From Echinicola marina (GTDB lineage: Bacteria > Bacteroidota > Bacteroidia > Cytophagales > Cyclobacteriaceae): 64,000 nt of DNA. The position numbers and the translations under genes are program-made. The stretch is taken from positions 3,469,501 to 3,533,500 of the forward strand of contig NZ_CP080025.1 in assembly GCF_020463795.1 (NCBI RefSeq), in the 5' to 3' direction. Shown one piece after another: positions 1 to 8,923 of the stretch (the first letter of the stretch is position 1; the number at the start of each line of letters is the position of its first letter). The notes under the pieces are model-generated. The model was not told the DNA's origin. It made no database searches and worked only from the letters and a program-made list of their open reading frames with translations.

Positions 1-534
1 CAGCCGGACAGTCAAGATATATTCACTACCAATAGTTGTGAATTGCTTTCAGAATTGTACCTTGTACGGGTAATCACAGCTCTGCCTCAAAAAGGAAATT
101 TCTCTCTTAAGTTGTGAATTGCTTTCAGAATTGTACCTTGTACGGGTAATCACAGCCGCGAGCTTATGGGGCAGTACAGATGAAGAGTTGTGAATTGCTT
201 TCAGAATTGTACCTTGTACGGGTAATCACAGCAACGGCCATTTTGCGCTTAGCATGAACAATGTTGTGAATTGCTTTCAGAATTGTACCTTGTACGGGTA
301 ATCACAGCCATGGTTCTGTTCTTAGAATATGTGAACTGTTGTGAATTGCTTTCAGAATTGTACCTTGTACGGGTAATCACAGCACCTTTGAACATTTCGG
401 TAAACATTTGCTGGTTGTGAATTGCTTTCAGAATTGTACCTTGTACGGGTAATCACAGCAATTAATCATACATAGGTTTTACAACTTTGTTGTGAATTGC
501 TTTCAGAATTGTACCTTGTACGGGTAATCACAGC
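1..534 (+). CRISPR. Type II-C CRISPR array (right-hand end)
   Basis: Seven complete, identical 46-nt repeats start at 35, 111, 187, 263, 338, 414 and 489; bases 1-4 are the tail of an eighth. Each repeat begins GTTGTGAATTGCTTTCAG and ends GGGTAATCACAGC. Spacers are 29-30 nt. The repeat contains an internal GTAC-CTT-GTAC palindrome. The first 20 nt are complementary to two tracrRNA-like genes at 7067 and 7811. Because the tracrRNA pairs with the GTTGTG end, the crRNA should be read from the plus strand, so the array converges on the cas genes and the leader probably lies outside the window to the left. The array continues beyond the window edge. Confidence 0.98.
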
Positions 535-569
535 ATACCCCGGTATAACCGGTTGGTATGCTGTTTTTT
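535..569 (+). terminator. Terminator at the end of the CRISPR array
   Basis: Immediately after the last repeat, ATACCCCGGT (535-544) can pair with ACCGGTTGGTAT (548-559), with a 2-nt bulge and a 3-nt loop. A run of six T follows at 564-569. This fits a Rho-independent stop for the plus-strand pre-crRNA and supports the inferred direction of array transcription. Confidence 0.7.
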
Positions 570-765
570 ATGTGCGTTTTTTGAATTAAAAAATCAGCCT
601 GTTTTTGTTGATGAAGTTGGGGAGGGGATGAAGTTTTTGTTTTTCAAATTTATTTGAATGGAGAAAGTCTGTAAGGGAATTGGGGTGTGCTGCCTAGAGG
701 AGGGGACTCTTTTTTTATTTTATCCAGCGTCTGGAGACGGGAGGATAACCGTATAGAAGCTTTTA

Positions 766-798
766 AACTTTTCCAAAGTTTAGAACTTTGGAAAAGTT
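766..798. repeat. REP-like palindrome downstream of cas2
   Basis: A perfect inverted repeat with 15-bp arms AACTTTTCCAAAGTT and a TAG loop. The same arm sequence is found inside the RAYT transposase gene at 2421-2453, so this is probably a REP mobilised by that transposase family. It lies just past the cas2 stop and could also act as a transcript end. The rest of 570-811 holds only a small hairpin around 721-748 (CGTCT/AGACG) and no gene. Confidence 0.75.
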
Positions 799-811
799 GG
801 ATAGTATTACT

Positions 812-2045
<1,234 letters not shown>

Positions 2046-2065
2046 TTTGATTAGGTTTGGGTTTA

Positions 2066-2653
2066 TCAATTATCCATTTCCAAGTTTTTATTTAAGATGG
2101 ACTCCCTTTTTATCTCCATCATATCATTTACATGGGACATACCATCAAAGAAATTCATATAATAGGTCCGCTCCAACAGCGACTTCTTTTCCAAATGTTT
2201 ATAAGCATGCCAGCTTGACCATTTCCAATCGATTACTGATGTAGAAAAACCGTGTTTTACTGGGTTGAGGTGGATATAGAGGAAGGTTTCCTGCCATTGG
2301 GACGCTGTCAGGATGGGTTTTCTTTTGAAGTTTTTTAGGAATAGACTTCCTTTTCGCTCATATACTTTATTAAAAGATTGGGTATACGAACTGAAGAAGT
2401 TGGAGAACTGTTTGCTAACTAACTTTTCCAAAGTTTCAAACTTTGGAAAAGTTTTCTCCAATTCTTCCTTTGACCTAACCCCAAGCAAAAAATGGAAATG
2501 GTTTGGTAATAAACAATATGCACAAGTATCTACCACATCCCCCAAATATTTAGCATACTGCTGCATGAAAAAACGATAGTTTTCCTCCTCCCGGAAAATA
2601 TCCTCCGAGCCATTGGCGTGGTTGTAGATATGATAGCTTTGACCTGGTTCCAT
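2066..2653 (-). CDS. REP-associated tyrosine transposase (RAYT, Y1_Tnp)
   Basis: Single-strand HUH transposase of the TnpA_REP family, which cuts and joins at REP palindromes. The 195-aa protein has the HUH pair H52/H54 in LLPNHFHFLLG and the candidate catalytic Y127 in FLYIHLNPVKHGF, plus the family signature FNKVYERKGSLF. It lies in the same direction between cas9 and cas1, so it is embedded in the cas operon. Residues about 67-78 (EKTFPKFETLEK) are encoded by a 33-bp perfect palindrome (2421-2453) identical in its arms to one at 766-798. That suggests a REP was accommodated in frame inside its own transposase, in a segment between the HUH motif and the tyrosine. There is no sign of a frameshift, so it may be active. 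Confidence 0.9.
   Translation of the reverse strand: MEPGQSYHIYNHANGSEDIFREEENYRFFMQQYAKYLGDVVDTCAYCLLPNHFHFLLGVRSKEELEKTFPKFETLEKLVSKQFSNFFSSYTQSFNKVYERKGSLFLKNFKRKPILTASQWQETFLYIHLNPVKHGFSTSVIDWKWSSWHAYKHLEKKSLLERTYYMNFFDGMSHVNDMMEIKRESILNKNLEMDN
2421..2453. repeat. REP-like palindrome inside the RAYT gene
   Basis: A perfect inverted repeat with 16-bp arms AACTTTTCCAAAGTTT and a 1-nt centre. It is 33 bp long, exactly eleven codons, and keeps the RAYT frame open. It shares 15-bp arms with the copy at 766-798. Confidence 0.8.
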
Positions 2654-2680
2654 AAGCTTGATTTGCTGGTTAATGTGTTC

Positions 2681-2713
2681 AAACCGGTCAGGTCTTCCAG
2701 ACCTGACCGGTTT
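2681..2713. repeat. Second-type REP palindrome upstream of the RAYT gene
   Basis: A perfect inverted repeat with 15-bp arms AAACCGGTCAGGTCT and a TCC loop. It lies 28 bp upstream of the RAYT start codon, the usual place for a REP next to its transposase. Its arms resemble those of the imperfect palindrome at 2870-2900 (a CCTGNCAGG-type core). Confidence 0.75.
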
Positions 2714-2746
2714 AGGTTTTAGTTTCTCATAATTTCTTCATAGACC

Positions 2747-2848
2747 TTAGCAGGTGTCGGTTAATACTTCTTTTAGGAAATTACTCTGTGAGCCAATGGT
2801 ATGGTTGCTCCAATAGTTATCAGCGTGGTAGGATTGATCTTGTTCCAT
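2747..2848 (-). pseudogene. Probable remnant of a second RAYT gene (N-terminus)
   Basis: A 33-codon reading frame starts MEQDQSYHADNYWSNHTIGS. It aligns with the start of the neighbouring RAYT (MEPGQSYHIYNHANGSEDIF) at ME, QSYH, a central N and GS, and then decays. It lies between the two REP-like palindromes at 2681 and 2870. I read it as the eroded 5' end of a duplicated transposase gene. The match is short, so this is a tentative call. Confidence 0.45.
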
Positions 2849-2869
2849 ATGGTAAGCAGTTAAGTTTTT

Positions 2870-2900
2870 AAATCTGTTGGGTTTAAAGCCTGACAGGTTT
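2870..2900. repeat. Imperfect REP-like palindrome at the cas9 3' end
   Basis: AAATCTGTTGGGTTT (2870-2884) faces AAGCCTGACAGGTTT (2886-2900). The arms pair throughout if G-T pairs are allowed. It ends 6 bp before the cas9 stop codon and could serve as a transcript end or a transposon scar. Confidence 0.55.
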
Positions 2901-2905
2901 TATAG

Positions 2906-5900
2906 TTAGAATTTAAATCTTATTTGACCATCTAGCCCCATTTCAAAATCTTTATCCTCAATTATGAAATTAAAATTCCCTGGACTTAGTAACAGTCTAG
3001 GAGCTACAAAAGCAGCTGAAAATTTAGAGAAACCATTAATCCCCTTCTTCCCGCATTTTGTGCCAGTGATTGGGTCAATCATGGTCTCAGGGAAGTCTAT
3101 TGATAATTGCTTGTCATCTCTCCCCTCTAAATGATGTTGGAACTGAATATTTCCTCTACTCGCCTGATAAAGCCTTCTTACATAGTATAAATGATTTGAT
3201 AAGTTGACCTTATCTTTTAATTCATATTTGTTCTCCTCAAAGAAGAGAACTTTTTGGCCTGGTCTAAATACATGATGAAGAAAAAATTCCTTCCCTTTTG
3301 CGTTAAAAATTTTACTTTCAAACAATTCCTTTAAGTTTTTAATAGAGTTTAGGTTATCAAAAGATGCAGTTTGAAATAGGTTTAAAGAAATTATAGATCT
3401 ATTCCCTTCCTCATTAACATAATATCCAAATGCAAAATTCTCAGAGTTTTTAGCATAATAATAATTCTTATAGACTTTGGATGATTTATAAGTTTGTTCC
3501 TTGATTTCCATTGGATCAACAGATTGCCAAACTCTTACTCTCCTGATTTTATTTACGACTTTTCCATTTTTATCTAACATATATAAACCCTCAGATATGG
3601 CTTTCTTTAATGGTCTTCCATCTAATTGGTTTTCAATTATTTTAGCTAATTCTGGATTTACTATTGAATTTAAATCTGAAAGGGATTCAATAGGTACTCT
3701 TAAAACAAATTTGAATTCTTCCTTACCTTTTTTAAATTTCCACTGACCAAATTCATTTCTTAATGGCTTACCACTTTCATCTCTTTCAACAATTCTAATC
3801 TTACCGTAGAAAGTATCCAAATGTAATTGCCCCCTAACTGAATCACCTTGTTTGATCATTGGTACTTTTTTACCCTTTTCATTCAGAATGAATTTTCCTT
3901 CATTATCTCTTTTCCAAACTACTCTACCTCTCTTTCTAACTAGCTTTTTACCTGGTGAAAAAGCTTGATCTTTATTTGGTACATTGTTAACTAATATATT
4001 CTGCTTGATTTCATCCAACATAGAATTGCTATATCCTTCAAAAGGCTTTATAGGATAGTCTTGAGTTTGATTGTTTTCTGAGTATTCAAAATACTTTTTC
4101 AAGATAGCTTCTCTCTCAGCAGCCTTAGGAATTAGTGTTAAGACCGCGGCATCTATGGCGTGATGATAGTGTTTCCCTCTATCCTTAACTTCTTCTTTAG
4201 ACTGAATCCCATAAATTTTTCTAAAAAGTGACGTTACTGTTCCCTTTTGTACATCTACCTTATTAAAGACAGTCTTGAGGTAATGAAATGCATATTTTGA
4301 AATGATTTGGCTATCAATCAACTGACTATTTTTAAACCCGGCAGGCACATCGGTTCGTGTAAATCGATCGAGCTTATTTTTCCAATAATCATACTCCATT
4401 TGAAGCATGTGTCTCTTACGAATAGCGTCATCTTTTTGGGCTTTATCCATCGCACTTTTTGATCTGGATTTAGCTGCCTCAATTTGCTTGAAAAGAGATT
4501 CAACTCTTTTCTCCCAATCTACAAGCTGGGGCCTAATAGCCTTACCTTCAGAAGTATCCTTTTCATAATTTGGCAACTCTACAGGCAAGTAGTTCTTCTT
4601 TACATTCCGATTGTAATGAGCATAGCAAACAGTCAGGTTTGCAAGTGAATTGTCAAAAGATTTACTTCTTGGGATAGTATGCTCGAAGTCGATCACATTT
4701 TTATCAAAAAGAGTAGTGAATGGAATCACTTTTCCTGTGTACATACACTTACAGCCTTGTTCCTTCCATAATCTGTATCTTTTAACATCGTCTTTGGTGG
4801 CAAATATTTCCTTCCAAAACTCATTGGGATTAGTTGCTTGCTCTGTCCACAGCCTTAATTTATCTCTGTCCGTTTGATTATCTGGATCTGCACTTCCTTT
4901 GAAGTCAGGATCTTTCAACAATTGTGAAATGGCAAAGGCAATTTCGCGATTTTCATTTTCTCTGTTTCTTTGATATGATTCTATAGCCCATCTTTTATTA
5001 GCATCATTAAGCTCTCGGGCTATCTCAACAACAACCCTAGTATCCTCATCAATTTCACCTATTTCGAGTAGGTTGTTTATCACGCGCCTTAATTCAAAAA
5101 GTGTTTTGTAAGCCATTGGGTTTTTAAATGCACCTGTTTTGGGACTTGGTAAATAAATATTCCCATCCTTTAACCGTTTTGCAGGAGGATAAATATCTAT
5201 TTGAGAAGGATGATACAGCTTGGAAATGGATTTTTCTTCAATATGAAATTCATCTGCAAGGACTTCCTTAATCTGATCAAGCAAATGTGGTGAGGAAAAA
5301 TGTTTCCTGTCTTTTGAATTAAAAAATCCCTGATAATACTGCTTAACTTTGTGAGTGTAATAATCCTTTTCCGACTCTTTCTCCCAAGATTCTTTGCCGA
5401 AATGATTTTCTATAGCATTTTCAATATCTTTTATATCATCTTGGTCTATCATATAGGCCGGATTCCGGAACCCTTGCTTATAATCAGAAAGGTGATAATC
5501 GGAAATCAGCTTATTGACTATGGTCACGACCTTCTTCTCCTTTCTGTTGATTTCAATCGTAGCTTTTATCCTTTCTTTTATGAAATCTTGATGTAGGTTA
5601 AATTTTTCCTTTCCTATAACTTCAGGAATTTTGGCAAGTAAAACCGCTTCAGTGTATATCAACCCTTCTTTTAAAAAGGGTAAAATATTATTGATTGCTT
5701 TTAAACTCAGCGAAGCATACCCAACTGGGAAAGAATTCCAAAGAGTTTTAATCTCCTTAACTTGATTTTCATCTAAATCGAAGTTGATGATTAAAAATTC
5801 CTCTAGCAACTCTTCATCTTCATAGGAGAACAAAATATGCCAAATATCATTTAAAGTATAAGTAATGGTTTTAGGCTTACCATATTTTTTAATAGATTTA

Positions 5901-7039
5901 GAAATCGCAATGTTTTTCCAATCTTCTCCAAAAACTGACTTTAACCGTGCGGAAACAGGACAAGCTGGAACAGTTGTTTCATCTTTATAATTAAGCTTCC
6001 ATTTTTTACTTGTAATCTTTTGCAAATGTTTTGTGATTTGAGAAAACTTGAAATCATTTTTTCCTTTTAGAAAAAACTTTTCCTTAAAAAGAGCAGATTT
6101 CAGTTCTAGAGATAAACTTTCCATTTTACCAGTTTCAGAATCGAAATACTTGATATTATTCAAAAAACTCCAAGCCCTAAATTCTTCAAAAGCTGGGTGG
6201 CTGATAGGACATTTAGGCTTTTGTGGTTCTAAGGTACATTTACCAACAAGCCCTTTCTGCGATCTTAGAGGCCGTTGGAAAAATATAGCTTTTTTAACAG
6301 GGATAGTAAAATTCTCGTCATTTAAGCCTTGGACATTACAAATTAGGTCAACCTCTCTTTCATAATCACTCCTTAGGGTATACCTATTTCTAATTCGTTT
6401 TCCTAAGTCTTCAAGATGAGCAAAAGCAGCACCTAAAGATTTATGGTCTATCAATAACTGCTCATACTCATTTCTTCCAATTGTACCAGTTTCCGAACTT
6501 CCTTTGTAAATCGCCACCTTTTCGTTTACACCATTTTTTCTACTACTTTTAAAGCCTCTCCTTTGTGCGATATGAAATAAAGCTCTGCCTATTTTGTGTT
6601 TATTTTCCTTGATTGATAAATCAAGTGTGTTGTTGATCAGTTCCCTTCTTAATTGATATGGACTGGAATAATCAGGCTTTCCATCTCTATCAAAATCAAG
6701 TTTTATCCATGACTGAAATAGGTCATCATCAACAGGATAAACTCTCCCTTTTCCTTTAGCATAATATTTCCAATGATTAAGCTTTTCTAAACTCAAGGGA
6801 CAAAAACCATTTTGGATCAAAAATTCCAAAGTTGCCCATTTCCTGTATCTTCTTGAGTTATACAATCTTCTAGATGATCTATTTGAAGTCCTCTCTGCTG
6901 CGTATGAATATTCTCCTGATTTTCCTTCTCCAACACCTTTTTTGAAAGTGTAAACACCGTACCAAGGAAACGCTCTCCCTTCTCTTAAGGTGGCACCAAT
7001 AGAATTTGTGCCTAAATCAATACCTAAAATCTTTTCCAT
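2906..7039 (-). CDS. cas9: Type II-C CRISPR nuclease Cas9
   Basis: RNA-guided DNA endonuclease of 1377 aa. RuvC-I is at the N-terminus (D8 in ILGIDLGTNSIG). An arginine-rich bridge helix spans about 50-68. RuvC-II has E672 in VVVEIAREL, HNH has D784/H787 in DFEHTIPRSKSFDNS, and RuvC-III has H960 and D963 in YHHAIDAAV. All nuclease residues are therefore present. The KKGVGEGKSGE segment near residue 35 followed by AAER-NRS-RRLYN marks the Bacteroidetes lineage with this N-terminal arrangement. Oddly, the usual tryptophan after SIG (SIGWA) is replaced: SIGATLREG. The first gene of the cas operon, it is divergent from the tracrRNA-like gene at 7067. A 51-codon remnant of a different Cas9 lies just upstream. 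Confidence 0.97.
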   Translation of the reverse strand: MEKILGIDLGTNSIGATLREGRAFPWYGVYTFKKGVGEGKSGEYSYAAERTSNRSSRRLYNSRRYRKWATLEFLIQNGFCPLSLEKLNHWKYYAKGKGRVYPVDDDLFQSWIKLDFDRDGKPDYSSPYQLRRELINNTLDLSIKENKHKIGRALFHIAQRRGFKSSRKNGVNEKVAIYKGSSETGTIGRNEYEQLLIDHKSLGAAFAHLEDLGKRIRNRYTLRSDYEREVDLICNVQGLNDENFTIPVKKAIFFQRPLRSQKGLVGKCTLEPQKPKCPISHPAFEEFRAWSFLNNIKYFDSETGKMESLSLELKSALFKEKFFLKGKNDFKFSQITKHLQKITSKKWKLNYKDETTVPACPVSARLKSVFGEDWKNIAISKSIKKYGKPKTITYTLNDIWHILFSYEDEELLEEFLIINFDLDENQVKEIKTLWNSFPVGYASLSLKAINNILPFLKEGLIYTEAVLLAKIPEVIGKEKFNLHQDFIKERIKATIEINRKEKKVVTIVNKLISDYHLSDYKQGFRNPAYMIDQDDIKDIENAIENHFGKESWEKESEKDYYTHKVKQYYQGFFNSKDRKHFSSPHLLDQIKEVLADEFHIEEKSISKLYHPSQIDIYPPAKRLKDGNIYLPSPKTGAFKNPMAYKTLFELRRVINNLLEIGEIDEDTRVVVEIARELNDANKRWAIESYQRNRENENREIAFAISQLLKDPDFKGSADPDNQTDRDKLRLWTEQATNPNEFWKEIFATKDDVKRYRLWKEQGCKCMYTGKVIPFTTLFDKNVIDFEHTIPRSKSFDNSLANLTVCYAHYNRNVKKNYLPVELPNYEKDTSEGKAIRPQLVDWEKRVESLFKQIEAAKSRSKSAMDKAQKDDAIRKRHMLQMEYDYWKNKLDRFTRTDVPAGFKNSQLIDSQIISKYAFHYLKTVFNKVDVQKGTVTSLFRKIYGIQSKEEVKDRGKHYHHAIDAAVLTLIPKAAEREAILKKYFEYSENNQTQDYPIKPFEGYSNSMLDEIKQNILVNNVPNKDQAFSPGKKLVRKRGRVVWKRDNEGKFILNEKGKKVPMIKQGDSVRGQLHLDTFYGKIRIVERDESGKPLRNEFGQWKFKKGKEEFKFVLRVPIESLSDLNSIVNPELAKIIENQLDGRPLKKAISEGLYMLDKNGKVVNKIRRVRVWQSVDPMEIKEQTYKSSKVYKNYYYAKNSENFAFGYYVNEEGNRSIISLNLFQTASFDNLNSIKNLKELFESKIFNAKGKEFFLHHVFRPGQKVLFFEENKYELKDKVNLSNHLYYVRRLYQASRGNIQFQHHLEGRDDKQLSIDFPETMIDPITGTKCGKKGINGFSKFSAAFVAPRLLLSPGNFNFIIEDKDFEMGLDGQIRFKF

Positions 7040-7066
7040 ATTAAAATTTTATTTGTATTTTTGTTT

Positions 7067-7140
7067 TTCTGAAAGACAATTCACAACAAGGCTATAAGCC
7101 GAAGAAATTCTTAATCCCGCGTACTCCGTGGGATTTCCTG
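7067..7140 (+). ncRNA. tracrRNA-like gene A, next to cas9
   Basis: TTCTGAAAG-A-CAATTCACAAC (7067-7087) is the reverse complement of the first 20 nt of the CRISPR repeat, with one inserted A. It is followed by a short nexus-like hairpin GGCT-ATA-AGCC (7090-7100) and a 9-bp stem AATCCCGCG/CGTGGGATT (7113-7121/7127-7135), then TTTCC. A possible -7 box TATTTTTG lies at 7056-7063. It is divergent from cas9 and its 3' stem overlaps the end of the Cas9 remnant. The poor U-tract makes the exact 3' end uncertain. The anti-repeat match makes a tracrRNA role likely. Confidence 0.8.
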
Positions 7141-7266
7141 TTTCTCTCCACCATTTCCTTCTCTATCTTCCATTTTCAGTTTACCACACTTTTCTTGAAA
7201 GTCTTTCTCAACCAAAGCCCACCCAATTGAGTTTGTTCCTAAATCCAGTCCTAATATCCTTTTCAT
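7111..7266 (-). pseudogene. Remnant of a second cas9 (N-terminal RuvC-I only)
   Basis: A 51-codon frame starts MKRILGLDLGTNSIGWALVE and runs into unrelated sequence ending at a TAA inside tracrRNA gene A. The first 20 residues are the canonical RuvC-I segment of Bacteroidetes II-C Cas9, including the catalytic aspartate and the tryptophan that the complete Cas9 lacks. After that (KDFQEKCGKLKMEDREGN) the sequence does not match the neighbouring Cas9, so this is the stump of a different Cas9 lineage rather than a recent duplicate. Its ATG is 2 nt after the stop of the HIRAN gene, as in an intact operon. It is too short to encode a nuclease. Confidence 0.85.
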
Positions 7267-7267
7267 A

Positions 7268-7774
7268 TTATCTTACTTTTATATCATAAAAATTATTGCT
7301 TCTATAAATATCATCTACCTTATCTGCTGGTAGTTCATTGAGTTTTTCTGATGTGGCGGCATTGGAATTGATGATTATTTCTGTCCAAATCCCAATGCTG
7401 ACTTCATAGATAGAGCCTTTTGAAGTGATCATTCCTTCTAGTTTTCCACCGGCATCCATCAGGTTGGCCAAGACAATGTTTTCATAGGCCGGTAAATAGC
7501 CCAAGAAATATTTCTCCCATTCCACCCCAATGGCAAAGCGATCGTATTTATGATCTGCAAATCTCTTTAGACCTACTTTATCTCCTGGCTTTATCAGTTT
7601 CATGCATTTACCCAAATCATAATATTGTACTCCTTTGATATAGTTGTCATAAATTTTTATTGACTGGGAGAGTAAATGGGGATTATAGTTTGGCTGAGCG
7701 GCCAGTGGAGGGAGTATTAGGTTGGCACTTCCTAGACCGATGACCTTTAAAAATTCTTTTCTGTCTATTTTCAT
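7268..7774 (-). CDS. HIRAN-domain protein with N-terminal signal-like segment
   Basis: HIRAN domains bind DNA ends or are found with DNA-processing enzymes. Here the C-terminal two thirds of the 168-aa product carry the pattern LIKPGDKVGLKRFADHKYDRFAI followed by LGYLPAYENIVLANLMDAGG, which I recognise as HIRAN. I chose the ATG at 7774 (MKIDRKEFLKVIGLGSANL). The RKEFLK plus hydrophobic stretch ending LPPLAAQ resembles a weak Tat-type signal, which would place the protein outside the cytoplasm; this is unusual for a DNA-binding domain. It lies between two tracrRNA-like genes, directly upstream of the Cas9 remnant. A functional link to CRISPR is not shown. Confidence 0.75.
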   Translation of the reverse strand: MKIDRKEFLKVIGLGSANLILPPLAAQPNYNPHLLSQSIKIYDNYIKGVQYYDLGKCMKLIKPGDKVGLKRFADHKYDRFAIGVEWEKYFLGYLPAYENIVLANLMDAGGKLEGMITSKGSIYEVSIGIWTEIIINSNAATSEKLNELPADKVDDIYRSNNFYDIKVR

Positions 7775-7810
7775 ATAATGCTTTGGTTTTTTATGCAGAT
7801 CATGTCTATT

Positions 7811-7890
7811 TCTGACCTGAAAACAATTCACAATAAGGATTATTCCGTTGTGAAAACATTTAGTGCCTCGACTATCTTCGGGGCTTTTTT
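7811..7890 (+). ncRNA. tracrRNA-like gene B
   Basis: CTGAAAACAATTCACAAT (7817-7834) is the reverse complement of the first part of the CRISPR repeat except for one mismatch and one G-U-type change. It is followed by AAGGATTATTCCG with a small GGA/TCC hairpin (7837-7846) and GTTGTGAAAACA, a layout I associate with tracrRNAs of classical Bacteroidetes II-C loci. A 7-bp stem GCCTCGA/TCGGGGC (7865-7871/7878-7884) and six T (7885-7890) then give a convincing terminator. Structurally this is the better tracrRNA of the two. It probably belonged to the lost Cas9 whose remnant lies at 7111. Confidence 0.78.
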
Positions 7891-8673
7891 ATTTTCTGTT
7901 TTTTTGAATACGCCTAACCTGGAATTTGGATCCAAGAAAATTCCGGGGCAACTGTACTTTTTGAAATAGAAGCTTGACTGTTTAGTGCTAAGATCAATGA
8001 GATTAACTTTATGCATTAAGAAATACTTTGCCCCAAAAATGAAATTAAAGTATTCGTGGTCGTTCAATTTTATCAGTGGTCCAAAGTTACTTCGCTTGAA
8101 ACAGTCAAAAATCATAAGCAAAACAGGAAGTCTAATAGTTAAAAGAATTGGCATTTTAGGTATCAGTGTGTGGAATGAGGAAAATAGTTTTATATTTTAT
8201 TCACAACTAAAATAGTAATTAAAAAGCGGAGAAGAAATACCTTAATTATGGTATTTTTTGATGTTAATATCGTTTTTTAGGAAATAAACTAGCCAAATAA
8301 GGCAATAACTTATAAATGGTTCTTGGTGAAAAGAACTAATAAAGTGACTGAAGGGTGTACTAACCGAATAGCTGGGATAGGAATAATTAGAGAGGACTAT
8401 TTTTATTAAGATTGATCAATTCTGTATACAAGTACAAATCACGAGCTTTATCCTTATTTCATATACAGTCCATAGTGATTCCAAAATAAATCATCCCGTC
8501 GATAGCTTTTCAAGCAGTCCTTATTTGAACCTGTAAAATTGTAATTAAACGTCCAACAGTTTCCTGTCTCATTGATGGTTCTGCCTAGGTGGTTCGGTCT
8601 ATTCTGCCTGTTTCTGTTTATTCCGGCTTTGGTCTGTCTTGACCTTGGTTAGAGGGAAAACAGAATATTCTTT

Positions 8674-8728
8674 GGATCACTCAGGGATCACCTTCGGATC
8701 TCCTTTGGATTACCCTCGGAAAATTCCG
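8674..8728. repeat. 11-bp tandem repeat
   Basis: Five consecutive 11-bp units, each starting GGA, with consensus GGATCACCTTC. The first four are close copies and the fifth (GGAAAATTCCG) is degenerate. The unit is not a multiple of three and there is no gene here. Confidence 0.75.
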
Positions 8729-8923
8729 AGTGAAATCCGAAGATAATTTGGGAGAAAAGCATGTTTGATCCAAAAGAAAGTAAATTGGGCAATAGATATA
8801 TGTGAGGATAATTGCAGGGAGGTAGTAGGGGGGCTTGTAGATTGGTGGTGTTTTCACTAGGTCTTTCGTATTCTTCAAACAGTCAAAGAAGCATGTCAAG
8901 TTGCGCTAAAAAGTGATTGTTTT

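Noticed and set aside
2313-2579. Plus-strand open frame opposite the RAYT gene
   Set aside because: It lies fully within the transposase gene on the other strand, whose HUH and Tyr motifs make it the real one.
7840-8154. 104-codon open frame on the minus strand next to tracrRNA gene B
   Set aside because: It overlaps the tracrRNA terminator and an opposite open frame, has no known motif and no sensible neighbours. Kept only as part of the gene-poor stretch.
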